NCBI GenBank assembly: GCA_964530185.1
Contig: CAZHBB010000083.1
Location: forward strand, 1 to 13,171
From: PWVB01 sp964530185
Lineage (GTDB): Bacteria > Chloroflexota > Anaerolineae > B4-G1 > SLSP01
Length of the DNA: 13,171 nt
Direction: 5' to 3'
Shown here piece after piece: positions 8,014-13,171 of the stretch (positions are counted from its first letter, which is position 1; each line of letters begins with the position of its first letter). The notes below the pieces were generated by a model. It was not told the DNA's origin. It saw only the letters and a program-made list of their open reading frames with translations, and ran no database searches. A program made the translations under genes and the position numbers.

Positions 8014-8099
8014 GCCCCAGTGGCGGAATAGGCATACGCGGCAGGTTGAGGACCTGTGCCCTTTTGGGCGTGGAGGTTCAAGTCCTCTCTGGGGCACCA
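8014..8099 (+). tRNA. tRNA-Leu (anticodon GAG)
   Basis: An 86-nt class II tRNA. The acceptor stem GCCCCAG pairs with CTGGGGC, followed by discriminator A and an encoded CCA (8097-8099). The anticodon stem GCAGG/CCTGT encloses the loop TTGAGGA, which places GAG at 8048-8050, reading CUC and CUU leucine codons. The long variable arm GCCCTTTTGGGC is typical of tRNA-Leu, and the T arm GGAGG-TTCAAGT-CCTCT is normal with one G-U pair. The gene stands alone with its own strong promoter and terminator. Confidence 0.97.
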
Positions 8100-8104
8100 G
8101 GGAC

Positions 8105-8142
8105 GAAGAACGGTCCGGGCAACCCGGACCGTTCTTCTGTTT
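8105..8142 (+). terminator. Rho-independent terminator of the tRNA-Leu gene
   Basis: A perfect 15-bp stem (8105-8119 with 8123-8137) and a CAA loop is followed by TGTTTCC. It begins 5 nt after the CCA end. It also lies between two convergent units and may block minus-strand read-through from the enolase-superfamily gene. Confidence 0.93.
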
Positions 8143-8192
8143 CCACCATAGGGCAGAGCCAGAGACCACTTCCTCGCCAACGGCTGCTTGAC

Positions 8193-9538
8193 TCACCCTC
8201 CTGGGTTATGGAACACGGCCACGGGCGCAGGGAGTTCGCGAGCAATCTCCGCGAGGCGATAGCCAAAACCTGATCCTCGCAGCGACGAAAGATCGACTAC
8301 CCCATCTCGTCGCCAGTAAAGACCGGGATGGACACGGGCCTCGGGGCGTGAGGCCTCTGGATAGTACTGCATCGCGTTAGTCTCCACCCCCATGATCGTT
8401 CCAGCGTGTGCGGCGAGTTGGACATGGGGGATCTGGGCGAGCATGGGGTTGCTGAGGTCCTGAACCATCAGCGTCATCCCATGTGCCCTGGCCCAGCAGA
8501 GCGAAAGAAGCGCGCCAGTCTGCGTCTTACAGGTCTTCAACGCCACCCCAGTCCACCCCAGAGCACGTCCCAGGCGAACCAACGTCCAGTCATGCGCGCT
8601 CTCATCCATGAACAGCGGCTTGCGGGCCGACACACAGTGCACGTCAATCCGGTGACGCTCCAGATCATAGGGAAACGGCTGCTCCACGTACAGCAACGAA
8701 CCGTAGAGACGCGGGTGTTCCACCATCAGACGATCCAGGATCTCCGTCACATAGGCCGGATCGGTCACAGTGCAGTTGAAGTCAGCACTTAGCCATTCCA
8801 CACCCTCCGGCATCGCGATCTCCCCCACGCGCACAAGGCGTCGATAGTCCCATTCCGCGTCTGTGCCCCGCAACTTGACCTTGAGACATTTGAGGCCATC
8901 CCGACGGATCCAATCGGAGAGCAACACCGGATATCCATCATCAGGCTCCTCACCGGTCAACTCTGACGCGTCAAGGGGATCCAGCCCCCCTACCAGGTGC
9001 CAGGCACGTAACCGCCTAGGGGGTGTCGCAACCAGGAAGTCCTGCGGGTATCTTCCTTCGAACGTGAGATGGGCGCCTGATGCCGGTTCCAGGTAGCGAC
9101 TCAGATCGTCCTTCATGAAAGGTGGGCCATAGGTCTCGTAGACCGGCTTCCGATGGGCATGTCCGTAGGCGTCGTGCAACGCGATGTCGAAAGGTGAAGC
9201 ACAGACCAACGCCGCCAGCCACGGCATGGGTTCTCCCCCCCATGTCCGCTGACGGTTGAAGTCCGCCAACAACTCTGGGAGGATCTCCCGCTGAAATGCC
9301 CAGCCAGTCTCCATCGGATGCCCTGCCCGAGTGTGTAGCGCCCATGCCTTCGCCAAAAGTATGGTAAACCGCGTCAACGCATCGTGCCGTGCTTGATAGG
9401 AAAGCCGGCTGGGCCACACCCACTGCACACTCAGCGGCGTCTCCCCCCACCCTTCGACCACCGCACCATCCCTGGTGACCACATCCACCCGTGCCCGCGC
9501 ACAGGTGACCGAGGTCAGTGTCTCAGGCCCGAACTTCA
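8193..9538 (-). CDS. Enolase-superfamily protein, mandelate racemase/muconate lactonising type (5' end lost in the gap)
   Basis: 448 codons are visible up to the gap, and the stop is at 8193. Proteins of this superfamily abstract a proton alpha to a carboxylate with Mg2+, most often to dehydrate or racemise sugar acids. The visible N-domain begins KFGPETLTS and includes VEGWGETPL. The barrel shows the KxK catalytic pair in CLKVKLRG (codons 8874-8882), metal ligands Asp in LSADFN (8781-8783), Glu in YVEQP (8682-8684) and Asp in FMDES (8604-8606), and a second KxK in ALKTCKTQTG. The set is complete, so an active enzyme is likely. The codon at the gap edge reads NTG and could be ATG, but superfamily members usually carry 20-30 more residues before this point, so I treat it as truncated. 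It follows an isomerase gene and a dehydrogenase gene on the same strand, which suggests sugar-acid or polyol breakdown. The exact substrate is unknown. Confidence 0.88.
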
Positions 9539-9638
9539 NNNNNNNNNNNNNNNNNNNNNNNNNNNNNNNNNNNNNNNNNNNNNNNNNNNNNNNNNNNNNN
9601 NNNNNNNNNNNNNNNNNNNNNNNNNNNNNNNNNNNNNN
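9539..9638. other. Assembly gap of 100 N
   Basis: Exactly 100 N, the usual placeholder for a scaffold gap of unknown size. Both flanking genes are cut: the isomerase lacks its C-terminal part and the enolase-superfamily protein its N-terminus. Together they need more coding sequence than 100 bases can hold. Reading frames that appear to cross it are artefacts. Confidence 0.99.
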
Positions 9639-10251
9639 CCTCCTCCCGAACCAGCAACACATCCTTGACAGCGACGGCGCTCAAATAGCGCTTGACCATG
9701 GCAAGCCCCAAAGGAAAATCCTCGCCATTCACCGTCATATGGCCAGGATCGATGTAGGCACCCACGTACCGCGGGTCGAGGCCCTGCAGTAGGTGCATGA
9801 GAGCGGCGCAGTTGAGGCCCATGAACGCACCGGAGTGCGTATGATAGCAGACCTTGACCTGATATCGCGCAGCCAGGCGCTGCCAGCCCTCAAAGGCTGC
9901 ACGGATCTCATCAACAAGTGTCCAATAATCCTGCTGATGAGGGTCAATGTGAAAGTACCCAAGTTTGAGCAGCCGCACATCAGCGCGATCCATCGCAGCC
10001 AGAATGAGCTCTGCTGCGGGATGGTCCGGCGTGACCAGGTCGAAATTGCCCGTCAGCATGGGCACCTCAAGGCCCTCCCCTCGCATCGCACGCACCGCCT
10101 CCACCAGTGCCATGCTGACATTATCGGGATTGACCGGATGGCCGGGACGGACGCAGAGGTCGTATCCGTCAAAGCCATGCTCATGGGCGAGGCTGATCAG
10201 CCCAGACACATCCAGATCCTTCAGCATTTTGGAGAACACCACGAGTCGCAC
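9639..10251 (-). CDS. Sugar phosphate isomerase/epimerase, xylose-isomerase-like TIM barrel (3' end lost in the gap)
   Basis: 204 codons are visible from a GTG start at 10251. The start is fixed by GGAGGTGA (10256-10263) at good spacing. The protein begins RLVVFSKML, with the HGFDGYDLCVRPGHPV segment typical of the AP endonuclease 2/xylose isomerase-like barrel. Later strands show LLKLGYFH, KVCYHTHSG (about residues 133-141) and YIDPGHM (about 167-173), where metal-binding residues sit in this fold, then VAVKDV near 195-200. Family members are usually about 270-290 residues, so some 65-85 C-terminal residues are in the gap. Members isomerise or epimerise ketoses, inosose or sugar acids, and some act as dehydratases. 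The start lies 41 bp after the hydroxyacid dehydrogenase stop, so the two are probably one operon with the enolase-superfamily gene. The fold is firm; the reaction is not. Confidence 0.85.
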
Positions 10252-10255
10252 CGAG

Positions 10256-10263
10256 TCACCTCC
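10256..10263 (-). promoter_or_regulatory. Ribosome binding site fixing a GTG start
   Basis: The minus strand reads GGAGGTGA, then CTCG, then GTG. This strong site at normal spacing supports the GTG at 10251 as the start of the isomerase/epimerase gene. Confidence 0.85.
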
Positions 10264-10292
10264 AGACGGTCAGGTCTCACCCAGAAGCGGAA

Positions 10293-11297
10293 TCAAGCCA
10301 TAATACGCAGACGCTCCCAGGACACAGCAAGGCGCGGGGGCTCACCGGAGAAAAAGCGTGCCATGTCCTCGGCGATCGCCTCGACCTGGCGCAACCGTGC
10401 CTCCACAGTGTACCCCGCGACATGAGGCGTAAGGAAGACATTATCCATCGTGCGCAACGGATCCTCAGGCGGTAGTGGCTCCTGATCAAAGACGTCGATC
10501 ACAGCGCGAATGCGCCCAGCGCGCAGCTCCTCTACCATGGCTGCCTGATCCACCACCCATGACCGCGCCGTGTTGATGAAGAGTGCGCCTTCACGCATGG
10601 CCTTGAAGTGCTCCGCACCGATCATCTCACGTGTCTCCGGCGTAGTCGGCGCATGAACCGAGACAATGTCGCTGGTGGCAAACAGCTCCAGCAAGGAAAC
10701 CCTCCGCACGCCCAACGTCGCAGCATCCTCATCACTCAGATAGGGATCATAAACCATCACGTCACAATGGAATGGCCGCAGGAGCTCAATGACCCGCCGC
10801 CCCACCATGCTGGCACTCACCAACCCCACCCGTTTGAAAAACAGCTCGTGGGAGGTGCCCTCGTTGCACCAACGCCAACCCCGTTCCTCCTTCATCACTT
10901 TTTCACAGCAGGAGAGGTTGCGCTGCATATTAAGCATGGCCCACAAAGTGTACTCGGCTACCGGGTCCGCAATCACTGAAGCTGCACTCAGCACAACGAT
11001 TCCTCGATCGTATCCCTCTTTGGGCATCAGGTGCTTGACGCTTCCTGCGGCGTGCCCAACGATACGCAGCTTCGGAGCCTTTTCCAACAACTCCGGCGTG
11101 AATGAGGGGCTACCCCACGAGGTCACAACAGCCTCGGCGTCCGGAAGCAGGTTCGCCAGTTCCTCCTGCGTGTAATCACGGTCCGAATCGTTCCAGACAA
11201 CCTCTCCCAGGTCCTCCAATATCTCCCGTGCTCGCTCCGAAAGGATAACCTTTGCCAGTTTCACCGGGGGCAGAAAGAGAATCTGTCGCTGAGCCAT
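10293..11297 (-). CDS. D-isomer-specific 2-hydroxyacid dehydrogenase-like protein
   Basis: 334 residues from ATG 11297 (MAQRQILFLPPV). The frame is open to a GTG at 11375, but the added N-terminus looks non-coding. The family reduces 2-ketoacids or oxidises D-2-hydroxyacids with NAD(P). The catalytic triad is present: Arg245 in INTARS, Glu273 in FDQEPLPPEDPL and His292 in LTPHVAGYT. Two conserved places differ: the Rossmann loop reads GLVSASMVG (158-166), with serines for the two middle glycines of GxGxxG, and the usual R-G after the catalytic Arg is R-S. Asp184, after the second strand (VYDPYL), favours NAD. Length fits the family (310-340). No ribosome binding site precedes ATG 11297, whereas an AAAGGAGG sits about 45 nt upstream. 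It is the first gene of a probable operon with the isomerase and the enolase-superfamily protein, so a role in sugar-acid or polyol catabolism is likely. Confidence 0.88.
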   Translation of the reverse strand: MAQRQILFLPPVKLAKVILSERAREILEDLGEVVWNDSDRDYTQEELANLLPDAEAVVTSWGSPSFTPELLEKAPKLRIVGHAAGSVKHLMPKEGYDRGIVVLSAASVIADPVAEYTLWAMLNMQRNLSCCEKVMKEERGWRWCNEGTSHELFFKRVGLVSASMVGRRVIELLRPFHCDVMVYDPYLSDEDAATLGVRRVSLLELFATSDIVSVHAPTTPETREMIGAEHFKAMREGALFINTARSWVVDQAAMVEELRAGRIRAVIDVFDQEPLPPEDPLRTMDNVFLTPHVAGYTVEARLRQVEAIAEDMARFFSGEPPRLAVSWERLRIMA

Positions 11298-11363
11298 AAT
11301 GTATTGTGCAGGCAGACCTGACCAAGGGTCTACCGGGGCACATCCTCCTTTCTCCAGATTTTG

Positions 11364-11393
11364 CTCCGGTGACACTCAAACACATCGCCGGAG
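11364..11393 (-). promoter_or_regulatory. Hairpin in the leader of the dehydrogenase operon
   Basis: The minus strand contains CTCCGG and CCGGAG 18 nt apart, with further weak pairing inside. It precedes a strong AAAGGAGG (11344-11351) that is not in register with the dehydrogenase start. A translational or attenuation role is possible but unsupported beyond the pairing. Confidence 0.3.
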
Positions 11394-11412
11394 TGGCACA
11401 ACACGCCAAAAT

Positions 11413-11441
11413 ATTGTACCTGAACCAGGGAGACGTCACAA
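11413..11441 (-). promoter_or_regulatory. Promoter of the dehydrogenase-isomerase-enolase operon
   Basis: On the minus strand -35 TTGTGA (11436-11441) and -10 TACAAT (11413-11418) are 17 bp apart. Transcription would start near 11406, leaving a leader of about 110 nt before ATG 11297. Confidence 0.55.
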
Positions 11442-11495
11442 ATTGACTGCGCTGAGGATATTCAAGCCGAGAGTTCACCCATCCACACAAAGAAA

Positions 11496-11534
11496 CAGCC
11501 AGAGCGCTTTCCCAGCCGTTTGGCGCCCTGGCTG
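11496..11534 (-). terminator. Rho-independent terminator after the aeRF1-like gene
   Basis: A 12-bp stem (11496-11507 with 11523-11534, one G-U pair on the minus strand) with a 15-nt loop is followed on the minus strand by TTTCTTTG. It begins 21 nt after the stop codon of the aeRF1-like gene and separates it from the dehydrogenase operon. Confidence 0.78.
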
Positions 11535-11555
11535 CAAATCTCAGACCTATTCTCG

Positions 11556-12707
11556 TCACCAGCGGCGGAGGCCTGCCAAACCGTGGAACTCTCGCCGCAA
11601 TCGCTCCTCGGCCTCGCCGCGCACAAACTCCAATCGAGTCCCAAAGTCCATGGCCAGATCGACGATGATATCATGCAGGCTAGCCTCCTCCGGCTCACCG
11701 TCCACGCATATCAGACGTGCGCGTTCTTTGGTCTCGGCGACCCAGCCATCTGGACAGCGCCACACTTTCACATCCAGATTCCATGGCGCGACCAAGACCG
11801 AAAGCTGCCCCATCTGAAGCGCGTCCAACGTGGGATCAATCCCCCAAATCCCAGGCAAATCACGGATCTTGTCGAGCAAGGCCTGTTCCTCAGCACGTTC
11901 AGCGGCCTCAAGCGCAGGGGCCACCCGTTCCAGGACCTGCGAGGGGGAGGCATCGGGTGCTGGCAAAGCCCCCACATGAGCCACCACTCGCCGCCGCAGA
12001 TCACGGGAGAGAAACTGCTCGAAGAACTTGGTCTCTTCTTCAGGTCCAAGCAATACCAGGCGACGGATATCTCGTTGAACAACGACTCTCTCTACAATGC
12101 TGGCCAGCCGCTTGAAGAACCGATAAACCCAGGCCTGCATACGCTGCGCGAAACGGTCAGCGCGAGAGGTTGCGCGTGCCCGCAGGAGGTTGTCACGCAG
12201 CACCGGGATATAAGCCTCCAATTCACCCCATTCATCTTGAGCGATCTCTGCAAAGAGATCGGTGATCTCCCGTATCTCCCCCAGATCGATCTCGAAGAAG
12301 CGCCAGCCACTGCGATGAAGACAGAGTGCCCCAGCACGCTCAAACTCGTCGAGGGCATACACGAGCGGGGCCACATAGGGTTCGCCCCACCGCGCCTCTA
12401 CCCGCCCGTGAGCCAGATCGACGACGGGCAGATCCACCTGCAGGTCGTAGCGCTCAAGTACGTCTTCTGCCGCGAAGAGGACCAACGTACGCGCATGAGG
12501 ACGCTCTTGCTCCAGCAGTCCCAATACGCCACGGCTCAAATCTGCAGGTAACGATAACTCGCGCAACGCATTCTTGGCACGCACCAACCACGCCCGGTTG
12601 GCATTTTCAGGTTTAGCCGGGTTCACATCCACATAGAGCGACAGAACTGGCGCGGCGTGCGGTGCAATCTGCTCACGGATGTAGGCGATATCTCTTTCGG
12701 TCAACAT
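11556..12707 (-). CDS. Bacterial aeRF1-like (baeRF/VLRF1-type) protein
   Basis: 383 residues from ATG 12707, with GGGAGGT upstream. The N-terminus (MLTERDIAYIRE, then PVLSLYVDVNP and ENANRAWLVRAKNAL) is typical of the bacterial archaeo-eukaryotic release-factor-like families. The middle part has strands such as RTLVLFAA (73-80) and RRLVLLGPEEE (about 217-227), then a long helix. Residues about 280-345 resemble release-factor domain 3 (IDPTLDALQMGQLSVLVAPW), which normally ends in a zinc ribbon of two CxxC knuckles. Here each knuckle has one cysteine: CPDG at 318-321 and CVDG at 334-337. No GGQ or GxSQ-type catalytic loop is visible; the likely place reads ATSRADRFAQ. Family members are linked to rescue of stalled ribosomes by peptidyl-tRNA cleavage, but this one may be catalytically dead. 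It is a single-gene unit with its own terminator. The assignment rests on remembered family motifs. Confidence 0.72.
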   Translation of the reverse strand: MLTERDIAYIREQIAPHAAPVLSLYVDVNPAKPENANRAWLVRAKNALRELSLPADLSRGVLGLLEQERPHARTLVLFAAEDVLERYDLQVDLPVVDLAHGRVEARWGEPYVAPLVYALDEFERAGALCLHRSGWRFFEIDLGEIREITDLFAEIAQDEWGELEAYIPVLRDNLLRARATSRADRFAQRMQAWVYRFFKRLASIVERVVVQRDIRRLVLLGPEEETKFFEQFLSRDLRRRVVAHVGALPAPDASPSQVLERVAPALEAAERAEEQALLDKIRDLPGIWGIDPTLDALQMGQLSVLVAPWNLDVKVWRCPDGWVAETKERARLICVDGEPEEASLHDIIVDLAMDFGTRLEFVRGEAEERLRREFHGLAGLRRW

Positions 12708-12762
12708 AAAGACCTCCCGACGAAAATCTCAACCGGTAGTGACAGATGCTTAGCTCAGCGCA

Positions 12763-12787
12763 GTTCGCAGCCTCGTCATTTGCGAAC
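12763..12787. promoter_or_regulatory. Dyad upstream of the aeRF1-like gene
   Basis: A perfect 7-bp inverted repeat, GTTCGCA and TGCGAAC, separated by 11 bp, 56 bp before the aeRF1-like start. Half-site centres are 18 bp apart. It could be an operator or an mRNA hairpin. It has no U-run, so it is unlikely to be a terminator for the gene further upstream. Confidence 0.4.
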
Positions 12788-12824
12788 GTCTTATTTTAGA
12801 ATAGCAGGCTTCCCTTAGCACCCC

Positions 12825-12856
12825 ATTAGAGGCGCGTATGAAGAAGATTAGAGGCG
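12825..12856. repeat. 10-bp direct repeat at the end of the right-edge ORF
   Basis: ATTAGAGGCG occurs at 12825-12834 and again at 12847-12856. The stop codon of the right-edge ORF falls in the first copy. Short direct repeats at the end of a shortened gene can mark a deletion or slippage event. Confidence 0.6.
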
Positions 12857-13110
12857 AGCACAGGTCGGTGTGTCACCCAGTCCTCCGCAGTCATCATGGT
12901 GCACGGCCCGCGACTCCCATTGATCGGAGAGCGGATCATCTTGAGTTGGGGATCCCAGTTCTGCGCCAGGGGATCCTCTCCTATGTACATCGCTGCAAAG
13001 TGCAATGCGCGCACACGGTCCATGTAACGAGAGGGATCCACCAGCCCAAGGTAGTAGAGGTAGGTAGAGCTCTCCCCATGATGCATCCAGTCATAATATC
13101 CAATGAGCAT
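12826..13110 (-). CDS. Hypothetical protein, 94 residues, possible fragment of a larger family
   Basis: ATG 13110 follows ACCGGAGGAA, so GGAGG lies only 2 nt before the start, which is closer than usual. An in-frame TGA 9 nt upstream excludes a longer form. The protein is rich in aromatic and charged residues: GYYDWMHHGESSTYLYYLGL at the start, RALHFAAMYIGEDP near residues 34-47, and MIRSPINGSRGP at 58-69, ending HRPVLASNLLHTRL. There is no signal peptide, membrane helix or low-complexity region. The conserved-looking blocks resemble the inner part of larger bacterial proteins with helical-barrel character that I recall but cannot name. If so, the N-terminal and C-terminal parts are missing and this is a gene remnant. 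A 10-bp direct repeat overlaps the stop codon. It may equally be a real small gene, since it keeps a ribosome binding site. No function is proposed. Confidence 0.55.
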   Translation of the reverse strand: MLIGYYDWMHHGESSTYLYYLGLVDPSRYMDRVRALHFAAMYIGEDPLAQNWDPQLKMIRSPINGSRGPCTMMTAEDWVTHRPVLASNLLHTRL

Positions 13111-13171
13111 TTCCTCCGGTCAATCATCACCTCAGGATTTGCACCAGATTGCTATAATCGTCCGTCCATAC

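Noticed and set aside
9384..9792. Frames crossing the N run on both strands
   Set aside because: The gap length is a placeholder, so any frame through it is meaningless; the apparent C-terminal EVRA of the isomerase is such an artefact.
11450..11475. TTGACT at 11443-11448 as a plus-strand promoter
   Set aside because: No plus-strand gene follows and the -10 match is poor.
11520..12551. Plus-strand frame of 343 codons opposite the aeRF1-like gene
   Set aside because: It is antisense to a gene with recognisable motifs, ribosome binding site and terminator, and its own translation resembles no family.

Overview
The window looks like part of a bacterial chromosome, most likely from a Chloroflexota (Anaerolineae-like) lineage. 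This is an inference from the gene mix: a GC-rich genome, a small Flp-type pilin, a bacterial aeRF1-like (baeRF/VLRF1-type) protein, a stand-alone Lon N-terminal domain protein, a MalK/MsmX-type ATPase and a GT39-like membrane protein. No marker gene settles the taxonomy. A run of exactly 100 N (9539-9638) marks a scaffold gap, so this is a draft or metagenome assembly.

Left part (1-2236, minus strand): a large polytopic membrane protein running off the left edge, about 460 bp without a convincing gene, a hairpin terminator, and a 49-residue Flp pilin with a clear promoter and ribosome binding site. Centre-left (2283-7232, plus strand): a Maf nucleotide pyrophosphatase overlaps by 4 bp (ATGA) a MecA-type penicillin-binding lipoprotein. 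Then come a DeoR-family regulator, preceded by a striking 10-bp-periodic repeat array, and a sugar ABC-transporter ATPase that ends in a strong terminator.

Middle (7249-8142): a Lon-substrate-binding-domain protein on the minus strand with an apparently leaderless promoter, divergent from a tRNA-Leu(GAG) gene that has a consensus promoter, an encoded CCA and a 15-bp terminator hairpin.

Right part (8193-13110, minus strand): a probable sugar-acid or polyol catabolic operon, in transcription order a D-2-hydroxyacid dehydrogenase-like protein, a xylose-isomerase-like TIM-barrel isomerase/epimerase (3' end lost in the gap) and an enolase-superfamily dehydratase/racemase (5' end lost in the gap). 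Upstream lies an independently terminated aeRF1-like protein whose zinc ribbon appears decayed. At the right edge is a 94-residue ORF that reads like a fragment of a larger protein.

No mobile element, CRISPR array or rRNA was seen. The points most worth a second look are the periodic repeat array before the DeoR gene, together with that regulator's altered effector site, the three-enzyme operon broken by the gap, and the degenerate release-factor-like protein.
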